A stretch of DNA of 64,000 nucleotides from Bacillota bacterium (GTDB lineage Bacteria > Bacillota > Clostridia > Oscillospirales > Ruminococcaceae). Made by a program: the position numbers and the translations under genes. The DNA lies in assembly GCA_023421245.1 (NCBI GenBank), contig JAEZTV010000028.1, positions 57,559 through 121,558 on the forward strand, given 5' to 3'. This document shows, one piece after another, positions 8,440 to 15,005 of the stretch (the stretch's first letter is position 1; every line of letters starts with the position of its first letter). Below the pieces are notes generated by a model. The model made no database searches. It saw only the letters and a program-made list of their open reading frames with translations, and had not been told where the DNA came from.

Positions 8440-9117
8440 ATGAGATGGGCGAAACCATTGGAGAGCGGCAAAGTAGAATTGGCACCTGCTCCGCTTGTCC
8501 ACGCTGGTAAGCAGTACATAGGCACCGTGCCGGATGAAATCTACCGCCTGGCAGGCTACCTGAAGGTGATCGATGCAGAAGAACCCGAACACAATCCAGA
8601 GTATGAATATCTGGAACCCACACAGGATATCACGGAAGATGAAATCCGCATGGGATGGCAGGTGATGCAAGTCGACGTTGCCGATCTCCTGCCGGCAAAA
8701 CTCGCAGAGCTTGAACAGGCCAAAAAGATCGCGTTGCAATACGGCGTGGAGGTGGAAACCACGCAGGGGCTCGAGCGATTCCCGCTACCGGACGAAGAGC
8801 ACGCCAAGATACTTGAGCTCAAAAACAGCGCCGAAAAAGGGGAGCCCGTGCTGTCCTATGAGGCTGCCGACAAGCTCTGCCGCCTGTACACGGCAGAAGA
8901 AATACTTGCCATCACAACGGCGGCGCAGCAACTTATTATATATCATACAACATACCTTAATCACATCAAAGTATACGCCAAAACAATTTCAGACCCGGCA
9001 ACGCTGACTGTGCTGCGATATGGCGATCCGCTTCCGCAAGAATATCAAGATAACATGGACTCTATGATGGCTGCGTGGCTGGCAGCGACGGGAGGCGGCG
9101 ATGAAACACCTGCTTAA
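8440..9117 (+). CDS. Phage protein of unknown function, tail-fibre-module position
   Basis: 225 residues, ATG with AAGGAGGGCG 9 bases upstream. N-terminal ~50 residues (MRWAKPLESGKVELAPAPL) and a middle helical part (LAELEQAKKIALQYGVEVETT) resemble host-specificity or fibre-assembly proteins placed behind fibre genes in clostridial prophages. I do not recognise a catalytic motif. The C-terminus is acidic and overlaps the next gene by 17 bases. A fibre chaperone is one possible reading, not shown. Confidence 0.55.
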   Translation: MRWAKPLESGKVELAPAPLVHAGKQYIGTVPDEIYRLAGYLKVIDAEEPEHNPEYEYLEPTQDITEDEIRMGWQVMQVDVADLLPAKLAELEQAKKIALQYGVEVETTQGLERFPLPDEEHAKILELKNSAEKGEPVLSYEAADKLCRLYTAEEILAITTAAQQLIIYHTTYLNHIKVYAKTISDPATLTVLRYGDPLPQEYQDNMDSMMAAWLAATGGGDETPA

Positions 9118-9517
9118 GATGCCCATCCTCATTGCCACCGGAGGCGCGGTATACGCTGCAATAGAATTACTTTGGCGAGGGCATACCCACTGGACGATGT
9201 TTATCGTTGGTGGGTTTTGCTTTCTCCTGATCGGGCTGCTTAACGAGCTGTATCGGTGGGATATGGCGCTCATTAGTCAGATGTTGATATCCGCATTGCT
9301 CATAACTGCTGTTGAGTACATATCGGGCGTGATTATCAATGTATGGCTTGGCTGGGGCATATGGGATTACTCTCATATGCCCTACAACCTCCACGGACAG
9401 ATCTGTTTGCTGTACAGCAATCTGTGGTTTGTGCTGTCGGCGGTCGGTATTGTGCTGGATGATTGGTTGCGGTACTGGCTGTTTGGAGAGGAGCGGCCAA
9501 GATATAAAGTATTGTAA
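9101..9517 (+). CDS. Membrane protein, putative ABC-transporter type IV family (PF06541-like)
   Basis: 138 residues with four hydrophobic segments (~8-25, 31-50, 59-82, 103-125). The motif EYISGVIINVWLGWGIWDYSHMP...NLHGQICL is the signature of the DUF1113/'putative ABC-transporter type IV' family, often found next to holins in clostridial prophages. Its job in the phage is unknown; lysis or envelope modification is plausible from position. Confidence 0.65.
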   Translation: MKHLLKMPILIATGGAVYAAIELLWRGHTHWTMFIVGGFCFLLIGLLNELYRWDMALISQMLISALLITAVEYISGVIINVWLGWGIWDYSHMPYNLHGQICLLYSNLWFVLSAVGIVLDDWLRYWLFGEERPRYKVL

Positions 9518-9550
9518 CCAAGGGAAATGAAGAAAGGAAGGTATTAAAAT

Positions 9551-10009
9551 GTGAGCATGAACAAGATAAAGGCATCTGTGACTGCTATTGCGGGGGCGTT
9601 ATCTGCATGGTTGGGCGTGCTGGTTATCCCGATGGGTGTGCTTATTGGAATGAATATAGCGGATTACATTACCGGTCTTATGGCAGCAAAATACCGTAAC
9701 CAAACCATAAACTCCTACAGGGGCTTCCGCGGAATCGCTAAAAAGGTTTGTATGTGGCTGCTGGTTGGCGTCGGGGCAGTTATTGATTGGTTACTCCTTT
9801 TTGCAGGAGAAACCGTCGGAATATCTATAAGCATCAAGTTCGCGGTCGCTAGTATAGTGGCGGTATGGCTGATATGTAACGAAATTATATCTGTACTTGA
9901 GAATATAGGAGATATCGGCGTGCCATTACCGCCGTTTTTGTTGGGGCTCGTGAAGCGCGTGAAAACAGAAGCTGAGATAAAAGGATTGGAGGAGGAAACA
10001 AATGAATAA
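9551..10009 (+). CDS. Phage holin, phi29/Cph1 toxin-secretion type
   Basis: 152 residues. GTG at 9551 or ATG at 9557, preceded by GAAAGGAAGG. Three or four membrane segments, the motif MNIADYITGLMAAKY near residue 35-50, then NSYRGFRGIAKKV: the pattern of the Cph1/holin-4 family. It forms the membrane hole that releases the lysin. It overlaps the lysin gene by 8 bases. Confidence 0.85.
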   Translation: MSMNKIKASVTAIAGALSAWLGVLVIPMGVLIGMNIADYITGLMAAKYRNQTINSYRGFRGIAKKVCMWLLVGVGAVIDWLLLFAGETVGISISIKFAVASIVAVWLICNEIISVLENIGDIGVPLPPFLLGLVKRVKTEAEIKGLEEETNE

Positions 10010-10724
10010 CCTAATCATGCCAATGGACAACTGCTACCTCACAGCGGATTATAAGCACCCCCGATATCTTGCCTACTACAAATACAACCACTGGGGGTGG
10101 GATCTCGGCAACAATGATAAGACCGCCCCTATCCTTGCCAGCGCCTCAGGTGAGGTTGTTGTGACCGGACATGATAACACCGGCGGGAACGTGATCATTG
10201 TGCGCTACGATGGAGTGACCGACCGTGACGGCAAGACGTATGATGTAATTGCCCGGTATCTGCATTTATCGTCAATCATGTGCAAGGTGGGCGATAAGAT
10301 TAAGCGTGGGCAAGTAATTGGACGCATGGGCAACACCGGCAAGGTCTCCAGCGGCCCACACCTGCATATTGAGTTTGACACGGACACTCGACCGCAGTAT
10401 CACACATGGACACCGACGGTCAAAGGCAGCAACATCCTCAAGGCGGGCAAGTCCGCGACCGTGGTTGATCCTAAGCAGTTGCTAACCATCGGTCCGGGTC
10501 AGGTGCTAACATTGAGCAGCATTGCGTGGGGAGAACCGGAGGACATTAAGCTGCCTGCTTATCAGGAGGACGAGCTTGTAGCCCCCGTACAGCCAGACTA
10601 CAAGACGCTATATGAGCAGGCAGCCGCCGAGAGGGATAAGGCAATCTCAGAGCGAGATTGGGCGGTCGCCACCCTGAACGAGATTAAGGTAGGCATCCAA
10701 AGCCTACTCAACAAACATCAATAA
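10002..10724 (+). CDS. Phage endolysin, M23 family peptidase
   Basis: 240 residues, no signal peptide. The M23 zinc site is visible: HWGWDLG supplies the first His and Asp, and GPHLHIEFD supplies the C-terminal HxH. HLSS and VGDKIKRGQVIGRMGNTG are typical connecting strands. Predicted to cut peptide cross-bridges of peptidoglycan after holin opening. The C-terminal ~45 residues form an acidic coiled tail (LYEQAAAERDKAISERDW), perhaps a wall-binding or oligomerising part. Confidence 0.85.
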   Translation: MNNLIMPMDNCYLTADYKHPRYLAYYKYNHWGWDLGNNDKTAPILASASGEVVVTGHDNTGGNVIIVRYDGVTDRDGKTYDVIARYLHLSSIMCKVGDKIKRGQVIGRMGNTGKVSSGPHLHIEFDTDTRPQYHTWTPTVKGSNILKAGKSATVVDPKQLLTIGPGQVLTLSSIAWGEPEDIKLPAYQEDELVAPVQPDYKTLYEQAAAERDKAISERDWAVATLNEIKVGIQSLLNKHQ

Positions 10725-10739
10725 TAAGGAGGAAATCAA

Positions 10740-11063
10740 ATGGAAACAGTACTTAGCATCATTGCGGTAGTCGGCATGATTATCCTTGGCGCAGTCGCGG
10801 TATACTACCGCACCAACGCTAAACTACAGGCAAAGGCAAACGAGCTCATTGACACGGCGCAGGGCATGTACACGGATGCAACAAATCAGGGAGGTAAACG
10901 CTTTGAGTGGGTGGTAGATCAGTTGTACCGCATTGTGCCCGTATGGGCAAAGCCGCTGCTGACACGCGAGGTCGTGGGCAACATTGTGCAGACGGCATTT
11001 GACTGGATGGAGGACTTTGCCCGACAGAAAGCCGACAAGCTGGCAAATAAGATTACCAAGTAA
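10740..11063 (+). CDS. Phage holin, LLH family
   Basis: 107 residues with one N-terminal membrane helix (~5-22) and a helical cytoplasmic region. RFEWVVDQLYRIVPVWAKPLLTREVV followed by WMEDFAR matches the LLH holin group. ATG with AAGGAGG 7 bases upstream. Second holin-like gene in the lysis cassette and the last phage gene before the terminator. Confidence 0.75.
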   Translation: METVLSIIAVVGMIILGAVAVYYRTNAKLQAKANELIDTAQGMYTDATNQGGKRFEWVVDQLYRIVPVWAKPLLTREVVGNIVQTAFDWMEDFARQKADKLANKITK

Positions 11064-11102
11064 TTGGGCGCATCGTTGCGCAAAGAAAAAAGACAAACAG
11101 AC

Positions 11103-11143
11103 AAAAAGAAGGGGAGCCGGATTAAACGGCTCCCCTTCTTTTT
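11103..11143 (+). terminator. Strong intrinsic terminator closing the phage late operon
   Basis: A 17-bp perfect stem (AAAAAGAAGGGGAGCCG / its complement) around the loop GATTAAA, ending in TTTTT. Because both flanks are A- or T-rich it can work in both directions: for the phage late genes on + and for the regulator fragment on -. Confidence 0.92.
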
Positions 11144-11155
11144 GTTTGCAGAATA

Positions 11156-11293
11156 TCACCGCTGATCGTCAACATACTCCATCAAGTCGCCGGGTTGGCA
11201 GTCAAGAGCACGGCACAAGCTGTTTATAGATTCCGTGGAAATGGCTGCACCAACTCGCATTTTTTGCAATGTAGTTTCAGCAAGCTTGGTCTG
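11156..11293 (-). pseudogene. Cro/CI-type regulator fragment (HTH_26-like), 5' end lost
   Basis: On the - strand codons from 11293 to the TGA at 11156-11158 read QTKLAETTLQKMRVGA, then STESINSLCRALDCQPGDLMEYV. This is the second half of a small XRE/HTH_26 repressor (TKLAE..TL.KM..G..IS...I..ICRAL.C..GDL.E). Upstream in frame there is no usable start codon and a stop appears near 11370, so the first helices are missing. Probably debris from the lysogeny region or a rearrangement near the element's end. Confidence 0.6.
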
Positions 11294-11342
11294 GATGTTT
11301 ATTTCCAGCGAAAACGGTGTTCCTTTATTATTTTCCTCATAT

Positions 11343-11642
11343 ATGGAGTTAATTGCAAAAATAGACCTGAATCATGGTTTAAAATCAGCAATTTTGATAA
11401 CGATGACCACGATTATTTTCATTTGTGCCTTCATCACACTAATCTCAATTCCAATTATACTAATTTACATTATATATCGCATTGGTAAAAAAATATGGTG
11501 TGACAAATACAAGTTATTTATTTCGGACCACGAAAAGGATATCTTGAAAAGAATGCTCAAAACTAAAAGTGACAGTATAGAAAATGAAGCAGTATATCGC
11601 GTGAAACCGAAGAAAATACATATCACTCTTAAGAAAGGATAA
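11343..11642 (+). CDS. Hypothetical small membrane protein
   Basis: 99 residues from ATG 11343. One long hydrophobic segment (SAILITMTTIIFICAFITLI plus the following ~15 residues) is followed by a basic cytoplasmic tail ending in KKIHITLKKG. No family recognised and no clear ribosome site. An in-frame start at 11235 would overlap the regulator fragment. The A+T-rich composition differs from the host genes to the right, so it likely belongs to the inserted element. Confidence 0.4.
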   Translation: MELIAKIDLNHGLKSAILITMTTIIFICAFITLISIPIILIYIIYRIGKKIWCDKYKLFISDHEKDILKRMLKTKSDSIENEAVYRVKPKKIHITLKKG

Positions 11643-11657
11643 AGACATTGAAGGACA

Positions 11658-11876
11658 TCATTGATACAACAGTGGCACCGATTCCTCGGTTCCAATATCT
11701 GTAAGCGTTCCGACAACCTCGTCATAAGGCATTGAGTACCGCTGAGACAGGTACCGGTTTGCCGCACCCAGTTCGCCGTGCGGGCCGCCGAATTGGGTAA
11801 TAACCACCCGCGCAAGTGCAGGGTTGGGACGTGCAATCTTTACCGGGTATTGCAGTTTTTTTTCATAAATCCACAT
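11658..11876 (-). pseudogene. cotJC: cotJC 5' fragment (spore coat manganese-catalase-like protein), truncated
   Basis: The first 65 codons are clearly CotJC: MWIYEKKLQYPVKIARPNP..., QFGGPHGELGA, RYLSQRYSMPYDEV, TLTDIGTEE. Intact CotJC proteins continue with the metal-ligand part LAHLEMV and are ~190-200 residues. Here codon 65 (ending at 11682) is followed by SVPLLYQ and a stop, with no CotJC-like sequence in any frame. The catalytic part is therefore absent. The start is sound (AGTGAGGTG before ATG 11876) and it follows cotJB by 3 bases. The missing 3' half is expected at the far end of the inserted element. Confidence 0.85.
11672..11700. other. Putative attachment-site junction inside cotJC
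   Basis: cotJC homology stops at codon 65 (position 11682). The junction lies inside an imperfect dyad, ACCGA-TTCC-TCGGT (11677-11690), part of the codons for IGTEE. A recombinase core here would leave the other half of cotJC at the opposite end of the element. The other boundary lies outside the window, so the direct-repeat core cannot be defined. Confidence 0.45.
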
Positions 11877-11879
11877 ACG

Positions 11880-12146
11880 CTACACCTCACTTGCTCTTTG
11901 CCATGGCCATGGACCATCAATCCATTTCCATCTTGGGCCGCCGTCATACTGGCCTGCAGTGAGAGGTCCGTACTTTTTGACGTATTCCTTCACTGTCTTT
12001 TCCCGAATGGCAAGATATTTGCTGTAATAGGCCAGTGCATCCTTGTCTTCTGGGTGTGTGTTTAAGAACAAGTGTGCCTCGAACAGTGCCAAATCGCTTA
12101 TTTGAACCCGTCTAAGCAGCATCGCCCTATTTTCCACGCGAAACAA
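11880..12146 (-). CDS. cotJB: Spore coat protein CotJB
   Basis: 88 residues. Motifs MLLRRVQISDLALFEAHLFLNTHP, ALAYYSKY and YGPLTAGQ..., ending in WKWIDGPWPWQ, match CotJB. It is made in the mother cell and is deposited in the spore coat together with CotJA and CotJC. It overlaps cotJA by 20 bases and is followed directly by the cotJC fragment: the standard cotJABC order. In Bacillus subtilis the operon is sigma-E dependent; I did not identify a convincing sigma-E promoter here. Confidence 0.92.
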   Translation of the reverse strand: MFRVENRAMLLRRVQISDLALFEAHLFLNTHPEDKDALAYYSKYLAIREKTVKEYVKKYGPLTAGQYDGGPRWKWIDGPWPWQRASEV

Positions 12147-12336
12147 CCTCCTCGCCCAAAAACGGCTTGTCGAGACTTGGGAAGATCGTTCCCCTTACAA
12201 AGCCCACCTCGGGGTCATAAGGCTTTTCCCACGTCTGAAAAGCGACATATGCAATGGCATAGGAAATAGGCTGGCTTGTAAATGCGTCACACGATATCTC
12301 AGCCATTGTTCCTTCGTCGCTGTTACTGTTTTTCAT
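12127..12336 (-). CDS. cotJA: Spore coat associated protein CotJA
   Basis: 69 residues, ATG with GATGGAGG upstream. The family signature 'AYVAFQTWEKPYDPEVGFVRGTIFPSLDKPF' is present over ~residues 29-59 (quoted as segments AYVAFQTWEKPYDPE, RGTIFPSLDKPF). First gene of cotJABC. Upstream lies a small inverted-repeat element (12366-12506). Confidence 0.9.
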   Translation of the reverse strand: MKNSNSDEGTMAEISCDAFTSQPISYAIAYVAFQTWEKPYDPEVGFVRGTIFPSLDKPFLGEEVVSRGK

Positions 12337-12365
12337 ATTATTGTACCTCCATCGCTTTTGATAGG

Positions 12366-12506
12366 ATTACTACGCAGGGAACCCCCTACGAGCCATCTTA
12401 TGCCGTGACAAAACCCGCTGTGACATTCCCCGGCTGCGGAAAGCCACAAAACCCCCTACCGCGCTCCAAGTATCGTTGGAAACGCGATAGGGGGTTACGT
12501 AGTAAG
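12366..12506. repeat. MITE-like palindromic element with TTACTACG termini
   Basis: A ~141-bp block bounded by TTACTACG at the left and CGTAGTAA at the right, an 8-bp terminal inverted repeat. Just inside are AACCCCCTA (left) and TAGGGGGTT (right). A second AACCCCCTA-C-CGCG at ~12450-12463 pairs with CGCG-A-TAGGGGGTT (12483-12496) around CCAA...TTGG. On the - strand this inner hairpin is followed by TTTTG and could stop transcription from the gene at 12516-12734. Confidence 0.5.
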
Positions 12507-12515
12507 TGTGAATTA

Positions 12516-12734
12516 TTACTTCTTTTTTCTAAAAGCCAAAATGATGCGGATAAGCACAAGCAGCACCAACGCCCCCAAGGCAGCATACAGCACTACGTAT
12601 AGTGCAAGCGGCGGGATATCCGGCAGAAACAGCGTACGGTGCACCGTCTCTGCAAAAAGGATGGGCGCTAATATCGATGCAATCATCATAACCGCAAGCA
12701 CCGCAGCCAGAATAATAAAAACCTTGCGTTTCAT
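12516..12734 (-). CDS. Hypothetical small membrane protein
   Basis: 72 residues with two hydrophobic segments (~5-28 and ~42-66) and basic ends (MKRKV..., FRKKK). Start ATG with AAGAGGAAAGGTGC upstream. It lies directly behind ftsZ on the same strand, so it may be the last gene of the cell-wall cluster transcript. No family recognised. Confidence 0.55.
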   Translation of the reverse strand: MKRKVFIILAAVLAVMMIASILAPILFAETVHRTLFLPDIPPLALYVVLYAALGALVLLVLIRIILAFRKKK

Positions 12735-12796
12735 TGCAGTATAAGCACCTTTCCTCTTAAGTAATCAATCATTCAGTTTGCGCCATCAGATACCAC

Positions 12797-13891
12797 TCAA
12801 AATTTCTTGTTGTTGAAGATTTTGAGCAGATCTATGTAATCCTTGTCCTCTTCCTCCTGCGGTTTTTCAATAACCGGCGCTTCGGGCATGCCGGCGAAGG
12901 AAAAATCCATGACAGGGCTTGTGATGCCTTCGTTGTCAAAGCCTGTTGCAATTACAGTAATGCGCATCTCGTCGTCGAGTGAATCGTCAAATGCAGCGCC
13001 CCAGATAATGTTTGCGTCCTGGTGAGCCGCGTTGGATATCATAGTTGAGGCACGCTCTACTTCCTCAAGCTCGACATCCTTAGAGGAGGTAATATTAATG
13101 ATTACACCGCGCGCGCCATCGATGGAGGTCTCAAGCAATGGGCTTGAAATTGCAAGGGAAGCGGCTTGTTCCGCCTTATCCTTGCCTGCGGCAGTACCAA
13201 CACCCATGTGCGCATAGCCGGCATCCTTCATTACGGTGCTGATATCCGCAAAGTCAAGGTTAACAAGGCCCGGGATGTTGATGAGGTCCGAGATGCTCTG
13301 TACGCCCTGACGCAGCACATCGTCTGCGGCGGCAAACGCATTGAGCAACGTAACCTTCTGCTGCGAAATCATCTTCAGCCGTTCGTTGGGGATAACGACC
13401 AGTGCGTCCACACGCTCGCGTAAATTCGCGATCCCCTCTTCGGCCTGTGCCATGCGGCGTTTGCCTTCAAAGTCAAACGGTTTGGTCACAATACCAACGG
13501 TAAGGATGCCAAGATCCCTTGCAACCTCCGCGACAACAGGCGCTGCTCCCGTTCCGGTGCCGCCGCCCATGCCAGCGGTAATAAACACCATCTGCGTACC
13601 CTTTAGCGCTGCCGCGATTTCCTCACGGCTCTCTTCTGCGGCGCGCTGGCCCTTTTCAGGCGATCCGCCCGCGCCTCTGCCCTTGGTAAGCTTTTCGCCA
13701 ATCTGTATTTTATGGGGAGCCAGTGAGCAGGACAAAACCTGTTGGTCGGTATTGATGGATAAAAATTCCACGCTGCGAACGCCGCTTTCAATCATGCGGT
13801 TGACCGCGTTTCCACCGCCACCTCCCACGCCTGCCACCTTTATGTTTACAACCTTTTCAGAGTCTTCGCTGAATACAAACTTCATCGGCAT
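12797..13891 (-). CDS. ftsZ: Cell division protein FtsZ
   Basis: 364 residues, normal length. Tubulin-like GTPase that forms the septal ring. Visible: VAGVGGGGGNAVNRM at the N-terminus, the tubulin signature GGGTGTGAAPV around 110, NADFADISTVM-type T7 loop (VNLDFADISTVMKDAGYAHMG), a short acidic linker, and the conserved C-terminal peptide DYIDLLKIFNNKKF that binds partners such as FtsA/SepF/EzrA-type proteins. AGGGGGAAG precedes the ATG. It is the last recognised gene of the dcw cluster; there is no ftsA between ftsQ and ftsZ. Confidence 0.98.
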   Translation of the reverse strand: MPMKFVFSEDSEKVVNIKVAGVGGGGGNAVNRMIESGVRSVEFLSINTDQQVLSCSLAPHKIQIGEKLTKGRGAGGSPEKGQRAAEESREEIAAALKGTQMVFITAGMGGGTGTGAAPVVAEVARDLGILTVGIVTKPFDFEGKRRMAQAEEGIANLRERVDALVVIPNERLKMISQQKVTLLNAFAAADDVLRQGVQSISDLINIPGLVNLDFADISTVMKDAGYAHMGVGTAAGKDKAEQAASLAISSPLLETSIDGARGVIINITSSKDVELEEVERASTMISNAAHQDANIIWGAAFDDSLDDEMRITVIATGFDNEGITSPVMDFSFAGMPEAPVIEKPQEEEDKDYIDLLKIFNNKKF

Positions 13892-14087
13892 TTGAACTTC
13901 CCCCTAAAATACATATATATCGAAACCAGAAAACGGGTTAAACAGCTGTTTGAATTTGGATGCTTCCTTATATAATTTATCAGATTTTCGGTTAAAATAC
14001 AACATCTAGATGTTTAAAATATAAAGCTGCAATAGATTGTCTACTATATTGATTACATTATTCTATTGTTTTTGATTGCTCTTCACT
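13892..14087 (-). promoter_or_regulatory. ftsQ-ftsZ intergenic region with two perfect palindromes
   Basis: 196 A+T-rich bases between ftsQ and ftsZ, the longest gap inside the cluster. It contains AAACAGCTGTTT (13940-13951) and AACATCTAGATGTT (14001-14014), both perfect palindromes. A separate ftsZ promoter is plausible, but I find no pair of good -35/-10 boxes. Function of the palindromes is unknown. Confidence 0.35.
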
Positions 14088-14954
14088 CTATTCCTCGGCT
14101 TTTTCCGCAGTTTCATCATCAGTTGCCTGTGATGGCTGTGAATTTTGTGTTGGCTCAGAAACACTTGCTATGTTCTGCGCCGGCAGCACACTGACACTAA
14201 GACTTGCCGCACCGTCGATTGCCTGTGCGTTGATTATCAAACCGGTGCATGTGCCTTCCTGCCGGTAGCGTTTCATTATCTCGCTAACAAACTCAAGCTT
14301 GTAGTTCAAATCGCTTGGCCCGCCCAGTAGAATAGTGTTGTTTTCCTCGCAGGTTAAATAAATGTTGGAGATATCTTCAAGATGTATGCCTGTAATCTTC
14401 GGCATCTCGTGTCGTGAAATCGCGTCGAACAGGTTGTTTAGCACAGGCAGATCCTCTTCATTCTGCCCCAGAAACGGCTCACCCGCCTTTGGCTCGTGGG
14501 GGATGATACCAGATATAATCGGGGCTTGCGCATCCGGTGTCGGCGAATCTGTCTGCAGTATCTTGTAACTGTCACTCAGCAGCAAGTACCCGTCGCCGTA
14601 ATACACCGAACCGATTACCTCTGCTTCTTCTACTGTGAGGATAATTGTTTCCGGCAGCTCAAACCGCAACTGTGCGTCCCCTATGTAACTAAGGGATCGC
14701 TCGATTGCGCCGTTAATCTGGCTGGGCTTAATCTGCAGCATGCTCGCCCCAATCTCAAGCCCGCTTGCGGCAATAATCTCGCCTGTTTGGTATCGTGTTG
14801 TCCCCTCTACCGTAATGGTTTGAATACGCAACAGCTTGTACGCAAAAAACGCAAGCGCAACGGACATCAGCAGCATAATAGGCAGGGCATAAAACGTCGC
14901 GCTTTTTTTTCGCCTGCGCCGTCCTTTTGTTCTGCTTTTTGCTGCTCTGCTCAT
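14088..14954 (-). CDS. ftsQ: Cell division protein FtsQ/DivIB
   Basis: 288 residues from ATG 14954, which has GGCGAGG 8 bases upstream; an in-frame start 30 bases earlier is less likely. Basic cytoplasmic N-terminus (SRTKGRRRRKKS), one membrane helix (~residues 20-40), then the POTRA domain (LLRIQTITVEGTTRYQTGEII) and FtsQ beta domain (LPETIILTVEEAEVIGSVYY). The C-terminal ~40 residues are Gln/Ser/Ala-rich and disordered. It links the septal transpeptidase with FtsL/DivIC at the division site. Confidence 0.9.
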   Translation of the reverse strand: MSRAAKSRTKGRRRRKKSATFYALPIMLLMSVALAFFAYKLLRIQTITVEGTTRYQTGEIIAASGLEIGASMLQIKPSQINGAIERSLSYIGDAQLRFELPETIILTVEEAEVIGSVYYGDGYLLLSDSYKILQTDSPTPDAQAPIISGIIPHEPKAGEPFLGQNEEDLPVLNNLFDAISRHEMPKITGIHLEDISNIYLTCEENNTILLGGPSDLNYKLEFVSEIMKRYRQEGTCTGLIINAQAIDGAASLSVSVLPAQNIASVSEPTQNSQPSQATDDETAEKAEE

Positions 14955-15005
14955 TGCAAAAACCTCGCCTTTCCGCTGCCTCAAGCTAAAAGATTGGCAC
15001 CTTTA

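Noticed and set aside
1..11063. Tailocin (phage-tail bacteriocin) instead of a prophage
   Set aside because: Not excluded: only the tail and lysis half is in view. I keep 'prophage' as the neutral call because head genes would lie outside the window.
11658..11876. Complete short CotJC variant
   Set aside because: It lacks the metal-binding glutamate/histidine segments that define the family, and sequence similarity ends abruptly, not gradually.
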